Positions 33,621-40,302 of a DNA stretch of 64,000 nucleotides are shown one piece after another. The stretch lies in NCBI RefSeq assembly GCF_023101085.1, contig NZ_CP064703.1, positions 5,518,001-5,582,000 of the forward strand. The letters run 5' to 3'. Source of the stretch: Bradyrhizobium sp. 170. Its GTDB lineage: Bacteria; Pseudomonadota; Alphaproteobacteria; Rhizobiales; Xanthobacteraceae. Under the pieces are notes generated by a model, which worked only from the letters and a program-made list of their open reading frames with translations, did no database searches and had not been told where the DNA came from. A program made the position numbers and the translations under genes. Position 1 is the stretch's first letter; each line of letters starts with the position of its first letter.

Positions 33621-34781
33621 TCAACCCAACAGATTGCGCAACGCGCGGGTGAAGACTCGCGAGCCGACTTCGATCAATTCGTCCGGAAAATCATAGTCCG
33701 GCTCATGCAGGCCGGGGTGCTGAACGCCCGCCCCGAGGAAAAACATCGCGGCTTTTGACCGGTAGTTGAACCGTCCAAAATCCTCCGATCCCCGCAGCGG
33801 AAGTCCCTGCCCGGAATAGTGCACGCTTTCTGCATCCAGCGCGTTCCTGAGATGGGCGACAGCCTCCGCGTCATTCATGCAATGATTGAACACGTCGCGA
33901 TAAGTGATCTCCGCCCTCAGGCCTTCGCTTTCCGCTACGCTTTGGACCAGGCTTTCGGCCTGCGTGCGAAGGGCGTCCATCTTCGAATCAGTCAGCGTCC
34001 TGAGCGTCACCCAGACTTCGGCATGGCCGGGTGAGATGCCAAACGCGGGTTCTCCCAATCTCGCATGGGTGACCGTGACCATCGAGAACCCTTCGTCGAG
34101 CACTCCGCCCCGTCCAAGCGCGTTGATCTCGCCCAACAGTCTGGCGATTGCTGCTTGCGGCGAAACACCGAGTTCGGGGCTGGATGCATGTGCGGTTCGT
34201 CCGGACAATACGATCTGCATGCCGCGTGACGCGCAATTGACCAAACCCTCGGCGACCGCGACCTGCCCAAGGGGAAGTCCCGGCAAATTGTGCAGCGAGA
34301 AAACAAAATCGGGCCGCACCTGCTCAAATCTCTTGTCGGCGAGCACGGCAGCCGCGCCGGATCCGTCCTCCTCGGCCGGCTGGAATAGCAGCACAGCCCG
34401 GCCGCGACACGGACGCTGTCGGCTCAAGCCACGCGCCACCGCGGCCAAAATAGTCATGTGACCGTCGTGACCGCAAAGATGCGCTTTTCCGGGTACCAAC
34501 GACCGATACGGCAGTTCCGAGATTTCCTGAATCGGCAATCCGTCCAACTCGGCCCGAAGCATGATCGTCGGACCGGAATTCTCGCCTTGATAGATTCCGA
34601 GAACGCCATGCCCACCCAGTCCCGTGATAACCTGATCGGCACCTGTGGCTCGGAGAACCGCTTGCACTGCCTGCGCAGTCTTCTCTTCGTGTCCGGATAA
34701 TTCGGGTCGGCTGTGGAGTTCCTGTCGCCACACGGCAAGCTCAGACAGTTCGTGCTCAGCCAAAAACGTGCTCTTGCTCAT
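33621..34781 (-). CDS. M20-family amidohydrolase / metallopeptidase
   Basis: 386 residues, the usual length for M20D amidohydrolases, which cleave N-acyl or N-carbamoyl amino acids and small peptides. Visible motifs are HSRPELSGHE near the N-terminus, the metal-binding LCGHDGHM (about 102-109), QPAEEDG (catalytic Glu and metal ligand, near 134) and a C-terminal metal His region (HPGLHEPDYDFPDE). There is no signal peptide, so it should be cytoplasmic. It lies next to the siderophore receptor, on the same strand, with an ICE-like box 172 bases upstream. Possible roles are hydrolysis of the imported ferric lipopeptide to release iron, or processing of the acyl chain. Those roles are inference; the family assignment is firm. 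Confidence 0.9.
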   Translation of the reverse strand: MSKSTFLAEHELSELAVWRQELHSRPELSGHEEKTAQAVQAVLRATGADQVITGLGGHGVLGIYQGENSGPTIMLRAELDGLPIQEISELPYRSLVPGKAHLCGHDGHMTILAAVARGLSRQRPCRGRAVLLFQPAEEDGSGAAAVLADKRFEQVRPDFVFSLHNLPGLPLGQVAVAEGLVNCASRGMQIVLSGRTAHASSPELGVSPQAAIARLLGEINALGRGGVLDEGFSMVTVTHARLGEPAFGISPGHAEVWVTLRTLTDSKMDALRTQAESLVQSVAESEGLRAEITYRDVFNHCMNDAEAVAHLRNALDAESVHYSGQGLPLRGSEDFGRFNYRSKAAMFFLGAGVQHPGLHEPDYDFPDELIEVGSRVFTRALRNLLG

Positions 34782-35194
34782 AACGCTCAGTTCAGTAGGC
34801 CCGGAATTTGGGCATTGCTGATGACATCACCTGCCAACAGGAACGTGTCGTAAGGCGGGAACCTGATCATTATCACCACTCGCGTCGCAAGTAGAACGAT
34901 CGCTTCGGGTACCGTCGATTTTGAATCAATCAAAATTTGGCATCGAACCGAGCTTAGAACAGTTTGAAAGAACCATCGGAAGCGATTCAAACGGCTCGCC
35001 GAGCTCGCTCGAAAACCCAGTCATCGGAGCAACAAGCCGAACGACCCCTCATCATTAGAAACGTTCCAAGTCTTTCCTTTAACGCACACACACGTACGAG
35101 TTGTGATGATTTGACGCAGTCGCGCTTTTTTGCGACCAGACCTAGAAGCAATCCAATTCAGCCCTGCCCACGGTGTCGAAGGTAAGTCTGTCTC
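34782..35194. other. AT-rich intergenic region between the amidohydrolase and the HhH protein
   Basis: 413 bases between divergent genes. Apart from the ICE-like box at 34953-34969 I see no gene, repeat or clear terminator. It probably holds the promoters of both neighbours. Confidence 0.6.
34953..34969. promoter_or_regulatory. ICE-like Irr box upstream of the M20 amidohydrolase
   Basis: CTTAGAACAGTTTGAAA matches TTTAGAANNNTTCTAAA at 11 of 14 fixed positions (six and five). It lies 172 bases upstream of the amidohydrolase start, inside the divergent intergenic region. Confidence 0.45.
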
Positions 35195-35563
35195 ATGGTC
35201 CAGATAAAGAGCGCAGCCGCCAAACCTGAATCAGTTTTACCGGATCGGATCATTCAGTTGACGGAAAATGCGCCGTACGCACCATTGGTTGTACGGTGCG
35301 TCGCCGACCGTGCTGCGTTCTTGCCGGAAATACTATCGTTGCACACAAAGCAGGAGCTTTCGGAAATACCCGGGCTTGGAAAGGCATCGATCGCAACGAT
35401 CGAGGCCTGGCTGGCTCAGCATGGGCGCAGGTTGCGAATGCCAGGCGAAAGCCTCGATACCGTCATTTGCCATTTTGGCGCCCGACGCAAGTACGGCGGC
35501 GAGCACAAGCTGGGAGCCCGCCTTCAATCCGACGGCGTCGATGTCAGCGATCACCGACCGTGA
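35195..35563 (+). CDS. Small protein with an RNA polymerase alpha C-terminal-like helix-hairpin-helix domain
   Basis: 122 residues. Residues about 50-85 contain LTKQEL-like and IPGLGKASIATIEAWLAQHG segments. This is the helix-hairpin-helix arrangement seen in the alpha-subunit C-terminal domain and in stand-alone proteins carrying it. Such domains usually bind DNA or a partner of the transcription machinery. The C-terminal 35 residues are not recognised. The ribosome site is weak (AAGG twelve bases before the ATG). It is divergent from the amidohydrolase and has no functional partner nearby. No specific function is proposed. Confidence 0.6.
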   Translation: MVQIKSAAAKPESVLPDRIIQLTENAPYAPLVVRCVADRAAFLPEILSLHTKQELSEIPGLGKASIATIEAWLAQHGRRLRMPGESLDTVICHFGARRKYGGEHKLGARLQSDGVDVSDHRP

Positions 35564-35664
35564 ACATGACAGGATTTCCGAAGCAGACGGCAGGATCAAC
35601 GTAGACGGCTGCGTCGAACCCAACCGCCATGCACGAGGTTGGCAGGGATCGCGCACATCATTGC

Positions 35665-35970
35665 TCATGCACGTCCGGCCGCCTGCATGGCGCGCAAGTC
35701 AGCAGACGGGATAACTTGTGTTGTCGCTGCCAGCGCGGCCTGCAGTGCCTCGACATCCGCGCGCAGATCCGGCTTCCAGCCGCAGGGACAACCGCCCTCA
35801 CAACGATGCTGATCGGCGACTTCCCTGTAGACGGTTCCGAGAGCCGACGCGGCGAGACTCATCACCGTCATGGGCGACAGCTGGGTAGTGCGAAGGACAT
35901 CGCAGAAGGCTGTCATGATGGACCGATGCATCTCCGCGCCGGCAGATTCGCTATCAGTAACTGGTTGCAT
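35665..35970 (-). CDS. Conserved-looking small hypothetical protein
   Basis: 101 residues if it starts at the ATG at 35970 (MQPVTDSES), which has AAGGGGA about twelve bases upstream. The frame is open for 67 more codons to 36171, but that extension has poor protein character. The core (TAFCDVLRTTQLSP, then ALGTVYREVADQHRCEGGCPCGW) has three cysteines in a C-x3-C-x-C spacing that could bind a metal, followed by a helical segment. I do not recognise a family. It is convergent with the helix-hairpin-helix gene and followed upstream by a transporter remnant. Confidence 0.55.
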   Translation of the reverse strand: MQPVTDSESAGAEMHRSIMTAFCDVLRTTQLSPMTVMSLAASALGTVYREVADQHRCEGGCPCGWKPDLRADVEALQAALAATTQVIPSADLRAMQAAGRA

Positions 35971-36227
35971 GACTGCTAGTGTCCCCTTACTCGTTTGCGC
36001 CAGCGCCAAGGGATCGATACGCCCTGATGTGACGGCCATCAAGCCATCGTCTGCGTTCAATAGTTTGAATGGCTCGAAACTGGGAAACAACCAGCCCGAC
36101 TGCGTGACGCTTACTTCGGTTTGGCCGGCGCGGGTCCAGTCAGAACGATGTTTGGATCTCCCGGTGCCCACGCCATCTTCTAATCAATTGATAGAATCAA
36201 ACACTCGCTCCTCTGAGAGGGCCCGGA

Positions 36228-36345
36228 TCAGGCCAAATGGCAGGCGACGAGATGCTCGCCTGACCGCAGCGGAGCCGAAGCGACCATCCGACGGCACCTG
36301 GAAAGGTCGCGCGGCGTATGGGGTGACAGGCACAACACAGCGCAG
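36228..36345 (-). pseudogene. C-terminal remnant of an oligopeptide ABC transporter ATPase (OppF/DppF type)
   Basis: The minus-strand frame ending at 36228 reads ...SPHTPRDLSRCRR...APLRSGEHLVACHLA-stop. The Cys-rich stretch ending in HLVACHLA is the usual tail of the OppF/DppF ATPases of peptide importers. No Walker motifs or other parts of the protein occur upstream, and the rest of the interval to 36554 shows no gene. I read it as the last ~35 codons of a deleted gene. Confidence 0.55.
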
Positions 36346-36554
36346 GCGGCAAGAGCGAGCGTTCTCGACGAATCCTCCTGATCAGGAAGGCCTTCTCGCT
36401 CCCGAACCCATAAGCCCCCTTCTGCGAGGCGGACCGGTTCTCGCGGCATTCCGATCGATTGCAGCCCCTCCGCCGGTTGTCCCCTCCCCGGCACGTTTTC
36501 CCCCATCGGCTGATGACTACCAATGTTGAACACTCTCCAACAACGAGGACTGCC

Positions 36555-37301
36555 ATGAGACTGAAAGACAAGATCGCGATCGTGACAGGCGGCGGCTCCG
36601 GCTTCGGCGAAGGCACCGTCCGCAAATTCGTCGCCGAAGGCGCCCGCGTCGTCGTGGCCGATCGCGATCAGGCCGCGGCAGAGCGAGTGGCCGGCTTGTT
36701 CGGCGATAAAGCCATCGCAGCAGTTGCGGATATCGCCACCGAATCCGGCTTCGCGTCAGTGGTGCAGAAAGCCCATCGGGATTTCGGAGGGCTCGACATC
36801 CTCGTCAACAATGCCGGCGTCGGTCACACGCCGCAATCGATCGAAACGGTGACAGACGAAATGTTCGACAGGATCGCCAACGTCAACATGAAGTCCATCT
36901 ATTACGGCGCCAAGGCCATCGTGCCGCACTTCAAGCAGCAGAAATATGGAGTCGTGCTCAATGTCGCATCCACCGGCGGCGTCAGTCCGCGACCGAACCT
37001 GAGCTGGTACAATGCCTCGAAAGGCTGGGTCATCACGGCTACGCGCGCCATGGCCGTGGAGCTTGCGCCGTTCGGTATCCGGGTCAACGCCATCAATCCC
37101 GTCGCCGGCGAAACGCCGCTCCTGAAGACCTTCATGGGACAGGACACGCCCGAGATCCGCGCAAAATTCCTGTCGACGATTCCAATCGGCCGCTTCTCCA
37201 CACCTGAAGACATGGGCAACGCCGCTGCTTTCCCGTGTTCCGACGAGGCAAGCATGATCACGGGCATCGCCATGGAAGTCGACGGTGGCCGCTGCATCTG
37301 A
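36555..37301 (+). CDS. Short-chain dehydrogenase/reductase (SDR)
   Basis: 248 residues from the ATG at 36555, which has GAGG six bases upstream; an open extension to 36459 lacks protein character. Classical SDR motifs are present: TGGGSGFG for nucleotide binding (11-18), NNAG (85-88), Ser near 139 and the catalytic YNASK (Tyr152, Lys156), and the C-terminal ITGIAMEVDGG. An Asp at the end of the second strand (about 36) favours NAD over NADP. The substrate cannot be read from the sequence; relatives include glucose dehydrogenases and 3-oxoacyl reductases. It is convergent with the aldehyde dehydrogenase gene. Confidence 0.9.
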   Translation: MRLKDKIAIVTGGGSGFGEGTVRKFVAEGARVVVADRDQAAAERVAGLFGDKAIAAVADIATESGFASVVQKAHRDFGGLDILVNNAGVGHTPQSIETVTDEMFDRIANVNMKSIYYGAKAIVPHFKQQKYGVVLNVASTGGVSPRPNLSWYNASKGWVITATRAMAVELAPFGIRVNAINPVAGETPLLKTFMGQDTPEIRAKFLSTIPIGRFSTPEDMGNAAAFPCSDEASMITGIAMEVDGGRCI

Positions 37302-37361
37302 CGCGATCACGTGGCGAATACCGGCGGCGGAGTCACCGCCGGCATTCGCAGCCGTCAACCA

Positions 37362-38813
37362 TCAGCCGTGATAGATCGAAATCGTCTTGGTCGTTGCAAA
37401 GCCGTAGAGGGCTTCAAAGCCCTTCTCGCGGCCGTGGCCCGAACGCTTGACGCCGCCGAACGGCAGCTCGATTCCGCCGCCGGCGCCGTAATTGTTGATG
37501 AAGACCTGTCCCGACTGAATGGCGCGCGCCAGGCGGAATTGCCGCCCGCCGTCGTTGGTCCAGATTCCACAGACAAGGCCAAACGGCGTACCGTTCGCCA
37601 GATCGATCGCCTGCTGCTCGCCATCGAAGGGCATGATGACCTGGACCGGCCCGAATATCTCTTCCTGCACGAGGCGGTGGTTGGGCGAAACGTCGCGGAT
37701 CAGCGTCGGCGTGACATAGGCGCCGCCGGCAGGCGCTTCGGGCACGATCGTGCCCTGCGCGGCGAGACGCGCGCCGTCACGCTCGGCCAGGCCGATATAC
37801 CCTTCGACGATTTCCTTCTGCCGGCGGGAGACCATCGGGCCGACATCCAGGTCGGACAGCGCCGGCCCGACCTTCAGCTTTCGGTAGGCATCGGCCATGC
37901 GTGCTGCGACCTCTTCATAGATCGAGCGCTCGACCAGGATGCGCGACGAAGCGGAGCAGGTCTGGCCGGCGTTCTGAATGCCCGCCATCACCAGGAACGG
38001 CAGGGCCCGATCGAGATCGGCATCGGCAAAGACCAGTTGGGGCGATTTACCGCCAAGCTCCAGCGTGACCGGCACCGCATTCCGTGCGGCTGCCGCCTGG
38101 ACCAGCGCGCCAGTCGTCACCGAACCCGTGAAGGAAATGTGATTGATGCCGGGATGGCCGGACAATGCCGCGCCAGCCTCCTCGCCGGTCCCGGTGACAA
38201 GGTTGAGCGCGCCGTGCGGCAATCCCGCCTCCTCCGCAATGCGGGCAAACTCAATCACCGTGAGGCAGGCTTCCTCTGCCGGTTTCACGACGGCGGCGTT
38301 GCCCATGGCAAGGGCCGCACCGAGGCTGCGTCCGATGATCTGCATCGGATAGTTCCAGGGAATGATATGGGCGGTCACACCGTGAGGCTCATAAAGCGTG
38401 ATTGCCGTGAATCCCGACCGGTAAGGGATGGTGTCACCGTGAACCTTGTCGGCCGCAGCACCGTAGAATTCGAAGTAGCGCGCCAGCGCCTCGACGTCGG
38501 CCCGCGCCTGCTTGAGTGGCTTGCCGACGTCCCGTGCTTCGAGCTCCGCCAGCAAATTGATATTCTTCAGGACGCCCTCGCCGATCCGATGCAGGATGCG
38601 ACCACGGTCGGTCGCCGACATGCGTCCCCAATCGCCGGCCAGCGCCGCCCGAGCTGCCTGCACCGCGCGATCGACGTCCTCGCTGCCGCTGCGGGCAATG
38701 TCGGCAAGATGCGAGCCGTCAGACGGATCCAGGATCTCGAGGCGACGTCCATCGGCGGCATCGATCCAGCGGCCGGCGATGTAGTTGCGGTAAACCCGTT
38801 CAGATTTCGACAA
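37362..38813 (-). CDS. NAD(P)-dependent aldehyde dehydrogenase
   Basis: Proposed start is TTG at 38813 (reading SKSERVYRNYIAGRW), with GGAG six bases upstream, giving 484 residues. The frame is open up to 39020, but that part overlaps the E3 remnant in another frame and is not protein-like. Visible motifs are IPWNYPM, FTGSVTTG for cofactor binding, ELGGKSPQ (Glu about 252) and NAGQTCSASSR with the catalytic Cys about 286. The C-terminus has PFGGVKRSG. The reaction is oxidation of an aldehyde to its acid; the substrate is unknown. It lies directly downstream of the collapsed bkd operon, so it may use that promoter or be a relic of the same gene set. Confidence 0.9.
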   Translation of the reverse strand: MSKSERVYRNYIAGRWIDAADGRRLEILDPSDGSHLADIARSGSEDVDRAVQAARAALAGDWGRMSATDRGRILHRIGEGVLKNINLLAELEARDVGKPLKQARADVEALARYFEFYGAAADKVHGDTIPYRSGFTAITLYEPHGVTAHIIPWNYPMQIIGRSLGAALAMGNAAVVKPAEEACLTVIEFARIAEEAGLPHGALNLVTGTGEEAGAALSGHPGINHISFTGSVTTGALVQAAAARNAVPVTLELGGKSPQLVFADADLDRALPFLVMAGIQNAGQTCSASSRILVERSIYEEVAARMADAYRKLKVGPALSDLDVGPMVSRRQKEIVEGYIGLAERDGARLAAQGTIVPEAPAGGAYVTPTLIRDVSPNHRLVQEEIFGPVQVIMPFDGEQQAIDLANGTPFGLVCGIWTNDGGRQFRLARAIQSGQVFINNYGAGGGIELPFGGVKRSGHGREKGFEALYGFATTKTISIYHG

Positions 38814-38898
38814 GATGCGCTCCAGAGTTTGATCCTGCTGCAAGTCGTGCAGGACGTTTCCGCCAAGTTCGCTGCCACCAAATTCGTTTTCGTTTCCA

Positions 38899-39171
38899 TC
38901 AGAAATGCAAGCCGCGTCCCAATGCGCCAGGCGCAGCCTCGTGGATCGCTTCGCTCCGCGTCGGATGGGCGCCGATGGTGCCGGCGATGTCCTCGAGCAC
39001 CGCCCCCATTTCAATGGCAAGTGCCAGCGACGACGTCAATTCCGAAACTCCCGCCCCCCGCCTGCGCGCCCGCACGAGGTAGTCGTTGGCCCGCGCGACG
39101 ATCCGCACGAAACCCCCATCATTCATCTGCGTCAGAGCTCGACCATTGGCGGCGAAGGGAAATGTCGCGAC
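38899..39171 (-). pseudogene. C-terminal remnant of a dihydrolipoamide dehydrogenase (E3)
   Basis: About 90 codons in one frame read VATFPFAANGRAL, then DGGFVRIVARAN, GAGVSELTSSLALAIEMGA, EDIAGTIGAHPTRSEA and end at 38899. This is the dimerisation domain at the end of E3. The FAD, NAD and redox-disulphide parts are absent. In place of the active-site HAHPT there is GAHPT, consistent with decay. An in-frame TAG stands directly before it (39172-39174), joining it to the E1-alpha fragment. Confidence 0.8.
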
Positions 39172-39222
39172 CTAGCGCGGCAGCGGCTCGGGAACGTGCA
39201 AGGTGAGAGGCAGCACGTTCAT
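39172..39222 (-). pseudogene. N-terminal remnant of branched-chain 2-oxoacid dehydrogenase E1-alpha
   Basis: Sixteen codons read MNVLPLTLHVPEPLPR and then TAG. LHVPEP near the N-terminus is characteristic of the alphaproteobacterial 2-oxoisovalerate dehydrogenase alpha subunit. Its ATG overlaps the stop of the upstream ACT-like gene (ATGA), so it was once translationally coupled. It is followed in the same frame by the E3 tail, so the rest of E1-alpha, E1-beta, E2 and most of E3 are missing. Confidence 0.6.
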
Positions 39223-39509
39223 GGCGCCGCGCCTTCAGTCTTGCCCGGCGATCGTCCAACGATCTCGACCGAGCGGAGAGTGGGATGCCGTGCAAAGCGG
39301 GAGCGGAGAACCGCAGGATCGCGGTCCGGGCTTGCGTCGATGCCGAAGTCGATGGCCGCCCCTCCCTCCACATCAACCATCATCCGGAATTCGATCATCC
39401 GCAGCCCAAAGCGCTGCACATCGGCCAGAAGCTGGGACGCCGCGGCAAGCGAATCCGTGGCGATGGCCCTGAAGACGACGGACGAAGCGCGACATGCGGT
39501 GGACGGCAT
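39219..39509 (-). CDS. Small ACT-like domain protein upstream of the bkd remnant
   Basis: 96 residues from the ATG at 39509 with GAGGAGA seven bases upstream, one of the best ribosome sites in the window. The segment from about residue 8 to 75 (SVVFRAIATDS, LLADVQRFGLRMIEFRM, AAIDFGIDAS, LRSRFARHPTLRSVEIVG) has the strand-helix-strand pattern of ACT domains such as the acetolactate synthase small subunit IlvM. It may bind an amino acid. It was the first gene of the collapsed bkd operon and is divergent from an Lrp-type regulator. The product may have lost its partner. Confidence 0.6.
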   Translation of the reverse strand: MPSTACRASSVVFRAIATDSLAAASQLLADVQRFGLRMIEFRMMVDVEGGAAIDFGIDASPDRDPAVLRSRFARHPTLRSVEIVGRSPGKTEGAAP

Positions 39510-39621
39510 TTGCTGATCTCCTCGACAGGACTGTATCGCCGAGTCAGCAGGTGAATTTCCCATTATTTTGTGCGATATTCGTTTTTTGCAGAAGAATCAT
39601 CTGAGTATGTGGAGATATGTG

Positions 39622-40137
39622 ATGAAATCATCTTCCCCGGTGAAGCCGCGAACGAAGGCGGACCTCGACCTGATCGATCGAAAGATTCTTTCGATCCTCC
39701 GCAACGAAGGACGACTGACCGTCAACGAACTGGCCAATCGCGTCGGACTGTCGTCTTCGCCATGCTGGTCGCGGGTCAGACACCTGGAGGAGATCGGCGT
39801 GATCAAGCATTACTCGGCGGTCATCGACCACGTCGCCATCGGCCTGAAGGATATCGTCTTCATCGAAGTCACGCTGGACAAGCACGACGACAAGGTGCTC
39901 TCCCGGTTCGGCGACGCCCTTGCAAGAATCCCGGAAGTTATCGAGGCCAATCTCGTCACCGGCGAATACGACTATCTGGTCAAGGCAGCGGTCGCCGACA
40001 CCACGCACTACGAGCGCTTTCTTCGGGAGAAGCTCTACCGGATTCAAGGCATCCGGCACACGCGGTCGACCTTTTCGCTGCGGACGCTGAAGCTCGTGAT
40101 TTCCGCCGATCCGCTGCTCGTCAATGCGAGTGTTTAG
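39622..40137 (+). CDS. Lrp/AsnC-family transcriptional regulator
   Basis: 171 residues from the ATG at 39622, which has GGAG seven bases upstream. The N-terminal winged helix (about 14-65: DLIDRKILSILRNEGRLTVNELANRVGLS, split by helices) is followed by the RAM effector-binding domain (about 75-150, with EVIEANLVTGEYDYLVKA). It is divergent from the ACT-like gene and the bkd remnant. The branched-chain 2-oxoacid dehydrogenase operon of other bacteria is controlled by an Lrp-type protein (BkdR), so this may be the orphaned regulator of that operon. That assignment is by position, not by diagnostic residues. Confidence 0.9.
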   Translation: MKSSSPVKPRTKADLDLIDRKILSILRNEGRLTVNELANRVGLSSSPCWSRVRHLEEIGVIKHYSAVIDHVAIGLKDIVFIEVTLDKHDDKVLSRFGDALARIPEVIEANLVTGEYDYLVKAAVADTTHYERFLREKLYRIQGIRHTRSTFSLRTLKLVISADPLLVNASV

Positions 40138-40252
40138 CCAGCCTCCACCGCAAGGGCGACAGGCCGGTGTGCAAAATCGCAGAATTGTCGGCGAGGAAGC
40201 GTTACCGACCCACGCCGGCCGAGGCTGTGCCCGCGTTGCCTGGATCGCAACT

Positions 40253-40282
40253 GCGCCTGGCCACTGCGTAGCAGCCAGGCGC
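40253..40282. terminator. Inverted repeat between convergent genes
   Basis: GCGCCTGGC and GCCAGGCGC form a perfect nine-base stem around a twelve-base centre. It lies between the convergent Lrp and quinoprotein genes (20 bases from the latter's stop). There is no T-tract on either strand, so it is a possible bidirectional transcription stop or mRNA end stabiliser. Confidence 0.45.
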
Positions 40283-40302
40283 CGGATCCTGCCTTCTCGC
40301 CG

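Noticed and set aside
33421..33624. Minus-strand 67-codon frame over the receptor promoter
   Set aside because: It covers both Irr boxes and an AT-rich control region, and lacks a ribosome site and motifs.
36197..36625. 142-codon minus-strand frame antisense to the SDR start
   Set aside because: It overlaps the SDR gene and its ribosome site and has no protein character apart from GC-driven openness.
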